From Rhizobium sp. NFR03 (GTDB lineage: Bacteria > Pseudomonadota > Alphaproteobacteria > Rhizobiales > Rhizobiaceae), in contig NZ_FOGR01000001.1 in NCBI RefSeq assembly GCF_900111275.1, positions 62,001 to 126,000 of the forward strand: 64,000 bases of DNA, in the 5' to 3' direction. The position numbers and the translations under genes are program-made. Below, in pieces: positions 46,812 to 56,259 of this stretch. Every line of letters begins with the position of its first letter. Within the stretch, counting starts at the first letter, position 1. Under the pieces are notes generated by a model, which saw only the letters and a program-made list of their open reading frames with translations, had not been told where the DNA came from and did not search any database.

Positions 46812-47045
46812 ATGGCGATGAAACCGGGCGACATCGAAGACATGATCAAGACCGGTATTCCCGGTGCTCAGGTGACCATCCGCGATCTTGCGGGCGATGG
46901 CGATCACTACGCGGCCGAGGTCGTCGCGGAAGCCTTCCGCGGCAAGAGCCGGGTGCAGCAGCACCAGATGGTCTACAACGCGCTTCAGGGAAACATGGGC
47001 GGCGTGCTCCACGCCCTCGCCCTCCAGACCTCGGTTCCGGAGTAA
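46812..47045 (+). CDS. BolA family protein
   Basis: A 77-residue BolA-like protein with the family core RDLAGDGDHYAAEVVAEAFRGKSRVQQHQMVYNAL; the conserved histidine of QQHQMVY can bind an Fe-S cluster jointly with a CGFS glutaredoxin. AAGGAGG lies 6 bases before the ATG. The matching glutaredoxin gene grxD is 400 bases downstream, so the two likely form a heterodimer in iron sensing or cluster delivery. Confidence 0.93.
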   Translation: MAMKPGDIEDMIKTGIPGAQVTIRDLAGDGDHYAAEVVAEAFRGKSRVQQHQMVYNALQGNMGGVLHALALQTSVPE

Positions 47046-47049
47046 GCAT

Positions 47050-47280
47050 ATGGCCGGTCTGTTCAGGATGCTGGTGTCAGGCGTCGTAGACGGGGTCTTG
47101 AAAGAGATCCTGAAGAAGAGCGGCACCGGCACCACGAAGCGGACGCGTCGGCAGGCACGCACCCCGACCGGCGTGGTCACCGGACTGGTAAAGGATGCGA
47201 TCATCAAGGCGGTGGCGCCGAAAAAACAAGTCAGCCGCAAGCGCACCGCTGCTGCGCGCAGCAAGCAGAAACGCGTCTGA
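47050..47280 (+). CDS. Small basic protein between bolA and grxD
   Basis: A 76-residue protein with a short amphipathic N-terminal helix (MAGLFRMLVSGVVDGVLKEIL) and a strongly basic remainder rich in K, R and T, ending KQKRV. It starts 4 bases after the bolA stop, with GGAG at the bolA end as ribosome binding site. I recognise no family. The charge suggests nucleic-acid or membrane contact; this is inference only. Confidence 0.7.
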   Translation: MAGLFRMLVSGVVDGVLKEILKKSGTGTTKRTRRQARTPTGVVTGLVKDAIIKAVAPKKQVSRKRTAAARSKQKRV

Positions 47281-47430
47281 GCCCTTTCTTCCGGCGCTAT
47301 ACCTTGTCCTCCGCTTCATGCGGAGGTCCCATCGTTTTTTCACGCCGCATGGGTGAAAACTGCGTTGCGGCATGCTATGTGACTGTGATCGACACCCGTC
47401 CTTGAAGCGGGACAGAGAAGGATTTCAAGC

Positions 47431-47766
47431 ATGACCGGCATCCACGATTTCATCGACAACGAAGTGAAGACCAACGACATCGTGCTCTTCATGAAAGGCA
47501 CCCCGCAGTTTCCGCAGTGCGGCTTCTCCGGACAGGTCGTACAGATCCTCGATTACCTCGGCGTCGACTACAAGGGCGTCAACATCCTGGTTGATGCGGA
47601 TCTCCGTCAAGGCATCAAGGATTATTCGAACTGGCCGACGGTTCCCCAGCTCTACATCAAGGGCGAGTTCATCGGCGGCTGCGATATCGTCCGCGAGATG
47701 TTCCAGTCCGGCGAACTTCAGACGCACCTTCAGGAAAAGGGTGTCGAGGTCAAAGCCTCGGCCTGA
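47431..47766 (+). CDS. grxD: Monothiol glutaredoxin, Grx4 type
   Basis: A 111-residue CGFS glutaredoxin. C30 in PQCGFSG binds a shared [2Fe-2S] cluster with glutathione, and WPTVPQLYIKGEFIGGCDI is the glutathione-site block. These proteins store and transfer Fe-S clusters and pair with BolA. With the suf operon in the same window it belongs to Fe-S trafficking. A GC-rich hairpin follows. Confidence 0.97.
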   Translation: MTGIHDFIDNEVKTNDIVLFMKGTPQFPQCGFSGQVVQILDYLGVDYKGVNILVDADLRQGIKDYSNWPTVPQLYIKGEFIGGCDIVREMFQSGELQTHLQEKGVEVKASA

Positions 47767-47792
47767 TCCGGTTTCATCTTTGAAAAATCTAT

Positions 47793-47820
47793 CCCCGGCC
47801 GTGCGCCGGGGTCATCGTTT
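47793..47820 (+). terminator. Terminator after grxD
   Basis: CCCCGGC (47793-47799) pairs with GCCGGGG (47805-47811) around a 5-base loop, followed by TCATCGTTT. The T-stretch is interrupted, so it is a moderate terminator, 27 bases after the stop. Confidence 0.65.
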
Positions 47821-48167
47821 CTGCACTTTGCCTAGAGATCGCCGATAACTGCGTATATGACGAATTATGCACAGTATATCGTCACGAGGCTGTTGCCCGA
47901 TTGTGCTACCGAAGCGGTGGACATCGCGATATGGTTGCTTCGGTTTGCGAATCACGCGTTGGCCCTGCCCCGGACAAACCTGCCGGGATAGTTGCGACGC
48001 CTCCCATCATTGCCGGCTTCCGGCAGATTTCGTTGAAAAACGCCATAGGCCAGTGATCTCGCGATCAGCTGACACCTGTGGCTGAACGTCCGACCGACAT
48101 GCGGAGCGACCGTATGCAGCCGTCGGACCGCCTGCCGCGTAGCGGCGGGATGGAAGGACTTTTGAGA
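47821..48167. other. Intergenic region between grxD and first MFS gene
   Basis: About 350 bases with no supported gene. It holds an 8-bp inverted repeat, ACCGAAGC (47908-47915) and GCTTCGGT (47937-47944), with the palindrome ATCGCGAT (47923-47930) between the arms. This could be an operator or an RNA hairpin; I found no matching family. The promoter of the MFS pair should lie here. Short open frames in it have no ribosome binding site. Confidence 0.45.
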
Positions 48168-49424
48168 ATGACGTCCACCACAGAGCCCGCTGTCAACAAA
48201 CCCGCGATCGCCATGCCGTTGTCGAAGGGTCAGTTCATCGCCATCATGGCGATGCTGATGTCGATCAACGCCCTGTCAATCGACATGATGCTGCCGGGCC
48301 TCCAGGAGATCGGGCAGAGCCTCGGCGTTGCTGACGAGAATAGCCGCCAGTTTGTGATTACCTCCTACCTGATCGGCATGGGTAGCGCCCAGCTCTTCTT
48401 CGGGCCGCTCTCCGACCGGTTCGGACGCAAGATGCCGCTGATCGGCGGGCTGGTGATCTATGCGCTCTGCGCTTTCGCCATCGTCTTCGTGCCAAGCTTC
48501 GGCGCGCTGCTCGCACTTCGCTTCGTACAGGGTCTCGGCGCTGCCGCCACCCGCGTCATCAGCGTCTCCATCGTCCGCGATATCTATGGCGGGCGCATGA
48601 TGGCAGAGGTCATGTCCCTCGTCATGATGGTCTTCATGGTCGTCCCGGTCATCGCGCCGAGCATCGGTCAGCTGGTCATGCTCTTTGCCGAATGGCATAT
48701 GATCTTCCTCGTCATCTCCATCTATGCCTTCTTTGCAACGGTGCTCGTCGTTCTCTATCTGCCGGAAACGCTGGGCACGGAGCGCCGTCGCCCGTTCACC
48801 ATCAAGGGCATCGCCGCCTCCTTTGCCATCGTTCTTGGCAACCGTACGGCGCTTTGTTATGCGCTCGCGATCTCCTTCATCTTCGGCGCGCTGTTCGGCT
48901 TCATCAATTCGGCACAGCAGGTCATGGTCGGCGTCTTCGGCCTCGGTCATTACTTTCCCTTGGTCTTCGCCTGTTTCGCCGGCCTCATGGCGGTGGCGTC
49001 CTTTGTCAATTCGCGCCTCGTCGGCCGCTATGGCATGCACCGGGTCTCCCACATCGCGCTTCTGCTGTTCGTGGCGGCCAGCGCCGTGTGGGCTCTGTTC
49101 TCCGCTGCCGGCTTCCTGCCGTTCTGGCTTTTCGCGATCCTCTACGGGAGCGCCATGTTCCAGTTCGGCCTGATCGGCGCGAACTTCAATGCCATGGCCA
49201 TGGAGCCGCTCGGCCATGTCGCGGGCACCGCATCCTCCGTCATCGGCTTCATGCAAACCATCGGCGGCGCACTCATCGGCGCCATGATCGGGCAGGCTTT
49301 CGATGGTACGGTTACGCCACTGGCCTTCGGCTTTCTCTCTGTCGCCATTATCGGTCTTTTCTTCGTCCTGCTGGCAGAGCGCGGGCGCCTTTTCTCGTCA
49401 GATCAACACAACCCAGCCGGCTGA
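48168..49424 (+). CDS. MFS exporter, Bcr/CflA family (first of two)
   Basis: A 12-helix major facilitator protein of 418 residues from ATG 48168. The motif GPLSDRFGRKMPL between helices 2 and 3 is the MFS signature of drug:proton antiporters, and INALSIDMMLPGLQEIGQSL in helix 1 is typical of Bcr/CflA exporters. AAGGA lies 9 bases upstream; longer frames reach back to 48078. The substrate is unknown. A close paralog follows after 29 bases. Confidence 0.88.
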   Translation: MTSTTEPAVNKPAIAMPLSKGQFIAIMAMLMSINALSIDMMLPGLQEIGQSLGVADENSRQFVITSYLIGMGSAQLFFGPLSDRFGRKMPLIGGLVIYALCAFAIVFVPSFGALLALRFVQGLGAAATRVISVSIVRDIYGGRMMAEVMSLVMMVFMVVPVIAPSIGQLVMLFAEWHMIFLVISIYAFFATVLVVLYLPETLGTERRRPFTIKGIAASFAIVLGNRTALCYALAISFIFGALFGFINSAQQVMVGVFGLGHYFPLVFACFAGLMAVASFVNSRLVGRYGMHRVSHIALLLFVAASAVWALFSAAGFLPFWLFAILYGSAMFQFGLIGANFNAMAMEPLGHVAGTASSVIGFMQTIGGALIGAMIGQAFDGTVTPLAFGFLSVAIIGLFFVLLAERGRLFSSDQHNPAG

Positions 49425-49453
49425 GCCTTAACGCCTCATAGATCGAGATCCGT

Positions 49454-50731
49454 ATGTCCACTTCTCCCCAGCCTCCTCTGCCACAAGGCTCGCAACGCAT
49501 CGGGCTCGGCTTCCGCGAGTTCGTCGTCACCATCGCCCTGATGACGGCGAGCATCGCCATCGCCATTGACAGCATGCTCCCGGCCCTGCCGCATATCGCC
49601 AGCTCGCTCAACGTGCCCAACCCGAATGATGCGCAGCTGGTCATCGCCGTGTACTTCTTCGGCTTCGGCTTCGCTCAGCTCGTGTTCGGCAGCCTCGCCG
49701 ATGCCTTCGGCCGTCGTGCGATCCTGTTGCTCGGCCTCGCCATCTTCACGGTCACGACCTTCGCCGCTGCTTGGACGGAGAGTTTCACCGCCCTGCTCGC
49801 CTTCCGCTTCGCGCAAGGGGTCGGCGGCGCCGCCATCCGCATCACCACGACAGCAATAACGCGCGATTGCTTCGATGGCCGCGAGATGGCGCGGGTCATG
49901 TCCTACATCATGATCGTCTTCATGCTGGTGCCGATCCTTGCGCCGTCGTTCGGCCAGGCCGTACTGACCTATGCGGACTGGCATTGGATCTTCTTGCTAC
50001 TCGGCGTCATCGGCGCCATCCTGTTCGTCTGGGCCGGCATGCGCATGCGCGAGTCCCTGCCGGTGCACGAGCGTCTGCCGCTTTCGGTCGCGGCCATCTC
50101 GGGCGGCTTTCGCACGGTCCTGACCAACCGCATCACCTGCGGCTACATGCTCGGCCTCACGCTGTTCTCTGCCGTCATCTGCACCTTCATCGTCTCCGTG
50201 CAGCAGATCTTCGGAACGGTCTACGGGCTTGGGGACTGGCTGCCCATCGCCTTTGCCGGCACAGGCTCCGGCATCGCGGTGGCAAACTTCATGAATGGTT
50301 ATTTCGTGCGCCGCTTCGGCATGCGCCGCATTTCTCATGCCTGCATGATCGCCTTCACGGCGCTCGGACTGCTTGCCAGCGGCGTCGCGCTGATCGGCAC
50401 ACCCTCCTTCCTCTTCACCTATCTGATGCTGAGCGTCATGCTGATGTTCTTCGCCGTCATCGCCACGAATTTCACCGCCATCTGCCTCGAGCCCATGGGT
50501 CATATCGCAGGGACGGCAACCGCCGTGACTGGCTTCGTTTCCACGACAGGCGGCGCCATCCTCGGCGGCATGATCGGGCAAATGTTCGACGGCACGGTCC
50601 GCCCGTTCTTCATCGGCTTCGCGCTCTTCGGCATCTTCACGATCCTCGCCGTGCTCTGGGCCGAACGCGGCCAGCTCTTTACCCATCCCGGCGACGAGCC
50701 GGAGATGGAGCCCGGCATGGGCGGCCACTGA
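49454..50731 (+). CDS. MFS exporter, Bcr/CflA family (second of two)
   Basis: A 425-residue, 12-helix transporter that resembles the preceding gene over its whole length (IAIAIDSMLPALPHIASSL and GSLADAFGRRAILL match the same positions). It is surely a tandem duplicate that has diverged. It shares a transcript with the first copy and ends at a strong bidirectional terminator. The substrate cannot be told from sequence. Confidence 0.88.
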   Translation: MSTSPQPPLPQGSQRIGLGFREFVVTIALMTASIAIAIDSMLPALPHIASSLNVPNPNDAQLVIAVYFFGFGFAQLVFGSLADAFGRRAILLLGLAIFTVTTFAAAWTESFTALLAFRFAQGVGGAAIRITTTAITRDCFDGREMARVMSYIMIVFMLVPILAPSFGQAVLTYADWHWIFLLLGVIGAILFVWAGMRMRESLPVHERLPLSVAAISGGFRTVLTNRITCGYMLGLTLFSAVICTFIVSVQQIFGTVYGLGDWLPIAFAGTGSGIAVANFMNGYFVRRFGMRRISHACMIAFTALGLLASGVALIGTPSFLFTYLMLSVMLMFFAVIATNFTAICLEPMGHIAGTATAVTGFVSTTGGAILGGMIGQMFDGTVRPFFIGFALFGIFTILAVLWAERGQLFTHPGDEPEMEPGMGGH

Positions 50732-50756
50732 TACGTTCCACTATCCAAGAATCAGA

Positions 50757-50787
50757 AAGGGCAGCCAGTGGCTGCCCTTCTCTTATC
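50757..50787. terminator. Bidirectional terminator between MFS and IMPase genes
   Basis: AAGGGCAGCC (50757-50766) pairs perfectly with GGCTGCCCTT (50770-50779) with an AGT loop, followed by CTCTTATC on the right. Read leftwards it is followed by TTTCTGATT. It lies between the converging stops at 50731 and 50806 and serves both genes. Confidence 0.88.
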
Positions 50788-50805
50788 AAACCATGTCGCC
50801 GGTCC

Positions 50806-51633
50806 TCAGATCGTGAAAACCTGCTCCCGCAGCAGGTGCCAGCTCGCTTCGTCTGAGGCGACCAGCAGGCCGCCGTCGAGATGCTGCGGTTGGTAGCGGG
50901 AGCCATCGAACCGTCGGACATAGGCGCCGGCCTCCTCGGCGATCAGGCAACCCGCCAGATGGTCCCAGGGCATCAGCTTCTGGTACATGAGGAAGTGGAA
51001 GTGCCCGGACGAAAAGGCGCGATACTCATGCGCCGCGCAACGGTAGCTGGTCGCAATTCGCACGCTTGCCATGTTGCCCATGATGGTGCGGCGCGCTTCC
51101 GGCGGATAGAAGCCGGTGGACGCGCAGCCGACCAGATCCTCAAGTGTCGTCGGCGCGGGGGTCACCGAGAGCTGGTCCTGCGATCCATCCGCACGGCATG
51201 CCCAGGCACCGGCACCTTTTTCGGCGATCACCCAGTCATTGCCCATCGGATCGTAGATGATCCCGGCGATCGTTTCCCCGCCGGAAACCACGCTCGCCAT
51301 GACGCCGAACAGCGGCATGCCCGCAGCATAGTTGAACGTGCCATCGATCGGATCGACGATCACGGCAAGGTCGGCACCTGCAAGCTTGTCCAACAAAGCG
51401 GGATCGGCCGCGACGGATTCTTCGCCGATGAACAGGGCACCGGGAACGACATCGTTGATGCGCGCCTTGATCAGGCGCTCCGCCGCTTCGTCGGCCTCGG
51501 TGACGAGATCGATCGCCTCCGTCTTCATCCTGACATCCCCGCTGGAGAGATTGCGGAAACGCGGCATGATTTCGATCGCGGCGGCCTCCTGCAGCAGGTT
51601 GGCCAGTCCGGCAATGTCGATCTCGCGGGTCAT
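50806..51633 (-). CDS. Inositol monophosphatase family enzyme
   Basis: A 275-residue metal-dependent sugar-phosphate phosphatase. The metal-site residues are present: E71 and E72 in GEES and D94-T99 in DPIDGT, with the later WDHLAG motif. Members act on inositol phosphates, PAP (CysQ) or histidinol phosphate; the sequence alone does not decide. Its ATG overlaps the ttcA stop by four bases. Confidence 0.9.
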   Translation of the reverse strand: MTREIDIAGLANLLQEAAAIEIMPRFRNLSSGDVRMKTEAIDLVTEADEAAERLIKARINDVVPGALFIGEESVAADPALLDKLAGADLAVIVDPIDGTFNYAAGMPLFGVMASVVSGGETIAGIIYDPMGNDWVIAEKGAGAWACRADGSQDQLSVTPAPTTLEDLVGCASTGFYPPEARRTIMGNMASVRIATSYRCAAHEYRAFSSGHFHFLMYQKLMPWDHLAGCLIAEEAGAYVRRFDGSRYQPQHLDGGLLVASDEASWHLLREQVFTI

Positions 51634-52556
51634 GAAGAGGGCTCCGATGTCTTTGGTTGGGATGGCTCGGGTTGCTTGCTCGCTGCCTGCGTCGTCAGCG
51701 CGTGGAAGTCGAAAAGCTTGGGGTCGAGCAGGTGTGACGGGTTGGCGTGGCCAAGGGCGCGCAGCATCGTGTCCTTGCGGCCGGGCATGCGTGTCTCGAT
51801 GTCGGCAAGCATCGCCTTCATCGCATTGCGCTCCAGCCCGTCTTGAGAGCCGCAGAGATCGCAGGGGATGATGGGGAACTGCATGGCTGCGGCAAACTTC
51901 GTAAGATCGTCTTCCGCGGCATAGGCCAGCGGCCTGAGAACCGTCAGGTCGCCCTCGTCATTGACGAGCTTCGCAGGCATCGTCGCCAGCCGCCCGCCAT
52001 GAAAGAAATTCATGAAGAACGTTTCGAGGATATCTTCGCGATGATGGCCGAGGACGAGAGCGTCACAACCCTCCTCGCGGGCGATCCGGTACAGGTTGCC
52101 GCGCCGCAGACGCGAACAGAGCGCACAATACGTGCCGCCCGCGGGCACCTTCTCCTTCACGATCGAATAGGTATCGCGATACTCGATGCGATGGCGAACG
52201 CCAATGGACGTCAGGTACTCCGGCAGGACGTGCTTTGGAAAGTTCGGCTGTCCCTGGTCGAGATTGCAGGCAATCAGTTCGACCGGCAGCAGGCCCCGCC
52301 ATTGCAGGTCGATGAGCAGCGCAAGCAGGCCGTAGCTGTCCTTCCCGCCGGACACCCCGATCAGCCAGCGCTTCTGGCCGTTCAGCATCCCGAAATCGTC
52401 AATCGCCTGGCGAACATTGCGCAGCAGCCGCTTGCGCAGCTTGTTGAAGCTGACGCTGTCCGGCATGCCACGGAAGATGGCCGGCAGATCGGCCGGTGCT
52501 TCCTCGCGATGCAAGCTCTCGGCAGTCTCGTTGTTGAGCATGGAATCAGGTGTCAT
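51630..52556 (-). CDS. ttcA: tRNA 2-thiocytidine synthetase TtcA
   Basis: TtcA puts sulfur on cytidine 32 of some tRNAs using ATP and a [4Fe-4S] cluster. The 308-residue protein has the PP-loop SGGKDS (69-74), the CxxC C144-C147 in [10 protein letters not shown] and the second pair C232-C235 in PCDLCGS. The C-terminal 20 residues are a low-complexity tail. It is an Fe-S client protein and is coupled to the phosphatase gene. Confidence 0.95.
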   Translation of the reverse strand: MTPDSMLNNETAESLHREEAPADLPAIFRGMPDSVSFNKLRKRLLRNVRQAIDDFGMLNGQKRWLIGVSGGKDSYGLLALLIDLQWRGLLPVELIACNLDQGQPNFPKHVLPEYLTSIGVRHRIEYRDTYSIVKEKVPAGGTYCALCSRLRRGNLYRIAREEGCDALVLGHHREDILETFFMNFFHGGRLATMPAKLVNDEGDLTVLRPLAYAAEDDLTKFAAAMQFPIIPCDLCGSQDGLERNAMKAMLADIETRMPGRKDTMLRALGHANPSHLLDPKLFDFHALTTQAASKQPEPSQPKTSEPSS

Positions 52557-52676
52557 CGACGGGCTTTCCGGCAGAGGCTTTTCGGCAGGAGGCCGACAGG
52601 CGCGCGGATGTGTTTGGATGGCCTGCCATGCCCGCCCGACGTGTCAAGATCAAGACAAATCGACCCTTGTCACACT

Positions 52677-53621
52677 CTATGCGCCAAAAACGGACCATCC
52701 GGTTCGGTTTGCCAGCATCTCCAGCGCCACCGAGCCCAACTGGGAATTGCCGTTCTCGTTCAGGCCCGGCGACCAGACGGCAACGGCCGCCTTGCCGGGG
52801 GCCACCGCCATAATGCCGCCACCGACGCCGCTCTTGCCGGGCAGACCCACATGATAGGCGAAGTCGCCGGAGCCGTCGTAATGGCCGCAGGTCAGCATCA
52901 GCGCGTTGATGCGGCGCGCCCTCTGGCGCGACACGATGGAATGCCCACTGCCCGGCTGCTGCCCGTTATTGGCGAGGAAGAGGCCGGCCCTGGCAAGCTG
53001 CACGCAGGTCATCGCGATGGCGCAGTGATGGAAGTAGACGCCGAGCACATGCTCAACGGGATGATCGAGCTTGCCGAAGGACCGCATGAAATTGGCAAGC
53101 GCCGCATTGCGGAACCCGGTCGCGGCTTCCGATTTCGCCACCTGCGGATCGATCGAAATATCCTCGTCATCGGCGAGCATTCGCATGAACCGGAGGATCT
53201 CGCCGATCACCTCGCGCGGCGTGTGACCGGCGAGAATGAGATCGCTGATGGTGATGGCACCGGCATTGATGAAGGGGTTTCGTGGCTTGCCGCCCTCGTG
53301 TTCCAGCTGCACGATCGAGTTGAACGCCGATCCCGACGGCTCGCGCCCCACCCGCTTCCACAGCCTTTCCCCATGCTTGCCCAGCGCAAGCGTCAGGGTG
53401 AAGACCTTGGAAATGCTCTGGATCGAAAACGGCACAGCGGCATCGCCGACAGAAAAAACCTGCCCGTCGACGGTGACGATCGCCATGCCGAATTTCTTGG
53501 GATCTATGCGCGCAAGCTGCGGAATGTAGTCCGCAACCTTCCCCTCGCCGCGCCGCGGCTCGATGGCCGCGTAGATGTCGTCGAGCACTGATTGGAGATC
53601 GAGATGTTCCGTATCCGACAT
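52677..53621 (-). CDS. glsA: Glutaminase A
   Basis: Hydrolyses glutamine to glutamate and ammonia in the cytosol. The 314-residue protein has the serine-type active site S69-x-x-K72 in SIQSISKVF, like serine beta-lactamases, and the family block [19 protein letters not shown] lies just before the ATG. It is transcribed alone, after the rpsD terminator. Confidence 0.95.
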   Translation of the reverse strand: MSDTEHLDLQSVLDDIYAAIEPRRGEGKVADYIPQLARIDPKKFGMAIVTVDGQVFSVGDAAVPFSIQSISKVFTLTLALGKHGERLWKRVGREPSGSAFNSIVQLEHEGGKPRNPFINAGAITISDLILAGHTPREVIGEILRFMRMLADDEDISIDPQVAKSEAATGFRNAALANFMRSFGKLDHPVEHVLGVYFHHCAIAMTCVQLARAGLFLANNGQQPGSGHSIVSRQRARRINALMLTCGHYDGSGDFAYHVGLPGKSGVGGGIMAVAPGKAAVAVWSPGLNENGNSQLGSVALEMLANRTGWSVFGA

Positions 53622-53658
53622 GGGTCCTCACGTCGTTTGCTACCGCATCTTTCACATG

Positions 53659-53690
53659 AAAAAAGCCGCCCCGAATGGAGCGGCTTTTTC
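53659..53690. terminator. Terminator after rpsD
   Basis: AAAAAGCCGC (53659-53668) pairs with GCGGCTTTTT (53680-53689), with CC/GG closing an inner loop. The leftward transcript from rpsD, which stops at 53724, would end in a T-run here. The structure is symmetric enough to work in both directions. Confidence 0.88.
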
Positions 53691-53723
53691 CGGAATGTGC
53701 AAGGCCGAAGCCTGCGCAAATGC

Positions 53724-54341
53724 TTATCGCGAATAGAATTCGACGACGAGGTTCGGTTCCATGATGACGGCGTAAGGCACGTCGGCAAGGAACGGGATGC
53801 GTGCGAAGGTCGCAACCATCTTGTTATGATCGACTTCGATGTAGTCGGGCACGTCACGCTCTGCGAGGCTGACAGCTTCGAGAACGGAAACAAGCTGCTT
53901 GGACTTTTCGCGAACTTCGATCACGTCGCCGACCTTGCAGCGATAGGAACCGATGTTGACGCGAACGCCGTTGACCGTGACGTGACCATGGTTGACGAAC
54001 TGACGCGCGGCAAACGGCGTCGGTACGAACTTGGCGCGGTACACGATCGCGTCGAGACGCGATTCGAGCAGACCGATCAGGTTCTCCGAGGTGTCACCCT
54101 TGCGGCGGTTGGCTTCGTCGTAGATCGCACGGAACTGCTTCTCGCGGATGTCGCCGTAGTAGCCCTTGAGCTTCTGCTTGGCGCGCAGCTGGACACCGAA
54201 GTCCGAAAGCTTGGACTTACGACGCTGGCCGTGCTGGCCGGGACCGTATTCGCGGCGGTTCACCGGGGACTTCGGACGACCCCAGATGTTCTCGCCCATA
54301 CGGCGGTCGATTTTGTACTTGGACGATTCGCGCTTGCTCAT
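53724..54341 (-). CDS. rpsD: 30S ribosomal protein S4
   Basis: S4 starts assembly of the 30S subunit body and binds 16S rRNA. The 205-residue protein starts [14 protein letters not shown] and includes [29 protein letters not shown] and an S4 domain ([18 protein letters not shown]). I start at ATG 54341, with AAAGGAA 6 bases upstream; a longer frame to 54398 is not supported. It is a single-gene unit here, away from the alpha operon. Confidence 0.98.
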   Translation of the reverse strand: MSKRESSKYKIDRRMGENIWGRPKSPVNRREYGPGQHGQRRKSKLSDFGVQLRAKQKLKGYYGDIREKQFRAIYDEANRRKGDTSENLIGLLESRLDAIVYRAKFVPTPFAARQFVNHGHVTVNGVRVNIGSYRCKVGDVIEVREKSKQLVSVLEAVSLAERDVPDYIEVDHNKMVATFARIPFLADVPYAVIMEPNLVVEFYSR

Positions 54342-54473
54342 CGCATTTCCTTTCAGAACGTTGCACCCACCTGTTTCCAGGAAGGATGAAGGAAACACGC
54401 CCTCCTCTGAACCGCTTGCGCCGTTCTGACAGGCATCTCACATTACGCTAACGGAGACACCACGGGACATGTC

Positions 54474-54501
54474 AAATAAAACACCGGGCTTTGCAGCCCG
54501 G
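54474..54501 (-). terminator. Terminator after the HerA-like ATPase gene
   Basis: Read leftwards, CCGGGCT (54501-54495) pairs with AGCCCGG (54490-54484) around GCAA and is followed by TGTTTTATTTG. It lies 80 bases after the ATPase stop and 130 bases before the rpsD start. Confidence 0.85.
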
Positions 54502-54580
54502 CGTTGTCGCGGTGTTTAGGGTGATGTTTGCAAATTGTCAACACGAGAGCACAGACCAGCGACATATCATTGTATGAACG

Positions 54581-56092
54581 CTATTCCGCCGCGCTCCGCT
54601 CATCCAAGTCGAGAGCGGCATTGGGATCGCCCGGCGCCGTCTCGGCATTGAGATCGGGAAATGCAACGATCCGACGCCCGGCAGCATCGCCATGCACGAC
54701 GATCAGCCCCTGCTCCTCGAAATAGCCGAGCAGGCGGCGGGCGCGGCGCGCCGAATGGGTGCCATAGGCGCGCGCGATCATCAGGTCGGAGGGGCACGGC
54801 AGGCCGCGCAAGGCCGCCTGCGCAACGTTCAGGAACACACCTTGCAAATCTTCCGTCACCTGGCGCGATAGATCGAGGGCCGTCTTCCATGCGTCGCTCG
54901 CAGCGGTGCCGGCATCCACGCCGGAGCGGCTGATGGCCATCTTGCGCCGGAAGGCGGGTAGCGACAGCGCAGCACCGGGTACGCGGCGGATACGGCAACG
55001 CACGAGAAAATCCTGAAACAGTTCCGCATCGGCCCGAAAGGCGGCACCGGGATGATCGAGGATTTCCGCAAGAATCTGGTCGAGCAGGGCCTCCCGGTCG
55101 GCCGGCGGCATCTCCGGCTGCTGCGGACGCGCCTCGACCGGAGCCACAGCCTCCGGGCGGGGCCGTGAAAGTTCGGCCAGAATATCCGTCGCCGGACGCG
55201 GCGCCGGGGCGGCGCGGCGTATCAACGGCCGGGTCAGTTCGTCCGGATCGGGCGTGAAGATCAGGTCCTCCACATCCGCCACGGCCTCCGGCAGCGGCGT
55301 CAGCATCGGGCTCGTCGAACGCGCCGATGTCTCCACCGTCCCGATCGTCACCGGCAGCGGACGGCGCGACAAGGCAGGGCCCAGCGCCACGAAGGAGCCC
55401 CGTTTCAGATCACGGAACATCTCCGCCGTCCGTCGGTCCATACCCAGAAGATCGGCGGCGCGCGCCATGTCGATATCGAGAAAAGTTCGCCCCATCAGGA
55501 AGTTGGAGGCTTCTGCTGCCACGTTCTTGGCAAGTTTCGCCAGCCGCTGCGTCGCGATAACGCCGGCAAGGCCGCGCTTACGGCCGCGGCACATCAGGTT
55601 GGTCATCGCGCCGAGCGAGAGCTTGCGCACCTCTTCTGTCACGTCTCCGCCGACGGAGGGCGCAAACAGCTGCGCCTCATCCACGACAACGAGGATCGGA
55701 TACCAGAATTCCCGGTCCGCATCGAACAGCGCGTTGAGAAACAGGCCGGCGGTCCGCATCTGCTGCTCGATGTCGAGCCCTTCGAGCGACAGCACGCAGG
55801 AGACGCGATGCTGGCGGATGCGCGAGGCGATCCCCACAAGCTCCGCCTCCGTCCGCTCGCCTTCCACGACGACATGGCCGAACCTGTCGGCCAGCGTCAC
55901 GAAGTCTCCCTCTGGGTCGATGATGCACTGCTGGACCCAGGGTGCGGACTGCTCGAGAAGGCGGCGTAGCAGATGCGACTTGCCGGAACCGGAATTGCCC
56001 TGCACCAGAAGGCGCGTCGCCAGCAGTTCCTCGATATCGAGCGGTACGGACTTGCCGTCCATCGCCGTCCCCATGTCGATGCCGACCTTCAT
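54581..56092 (-). CDS. HerA-like ATP-binding protein (DUF87)
   Basis: A 503-residue protein with an N-terminal RecA/FtsK-like ATPase: Walker A GNSGSGKS (32-39), Walker B ILVVVDEA (133-140) and ATQRLAKL further on. HerA-family ATPases are ring-shaped DNA pumps. A proline-rich linker (about 290-330) leads to a C-terminal helical part that resembles a winged helix near 430-470. There is no NurA nuclease next to it, so its partner and job are unknown. GAGGG lies just before the ATG. Confidence 0.83.
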   Translation of the reverse strand: MKVGIDMGTAMDGKSVPLDIEELLATRLLVQGNSGSGKSHLLRRLLEQSAPWVQQCIIDPEGDFVTLADRFGHVVVEGERTEAELVGIASRIRQHRVSCVLSLEGLDIEQQMRTAGLFLNALFDADREFWYPILVVVDEAQLFAPSVGGDVTEEVRKLSLGAMTNLMCRGRKRGLAGVIATQRLAKLAKNVAAEASNFLMGRTFLDIDMARAADLLGMDRRTAEMFRDLKRGSFVALGPALSRRPLPVTIGTVETSARSTSPMLTPLPEAVADVEDLIFTPDPDELTRPLIRRAAPAPRPATDILAELSRPRPEAVAPVEARPQQPEMPPADREALLDQILAEILDHPGAAFRADAELFQDFLVRCRIRRVPGAALSLPAFRRKMAISRSGVDAGTAASDAWKTALDLSRQVTEDLQGVFLNVAQAALRGLPCPSDLMIARAYGTHSARRARRLLGYFEEQGLIVVHGDAAGRRIVAFPDLNAETAPGDPNAALDLDERSAAE

Positions 56093-56259
56093 GAAACCCT
56101 CGTTCTCGTCTGGAGTGCCGCGCCGCCACGCCGGCAGTCTTCATGCCTATCAGAATTCACGCCGTCCCGCGCCCATCATCCGGCGCAACCCACAGCTAAA
56201 GCATGTCGCGCAAAAGTGTGCAGCGGTTTTGCGAGAACGACATGCGCCAAAACAAGGCC

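Noticed and set aside
47867-48085. A 72-residue open frame in the grxD-MFS gap
   Set aside because: No ribosome binding site, no recognisable protein features, and it runs across an inverted repeat.
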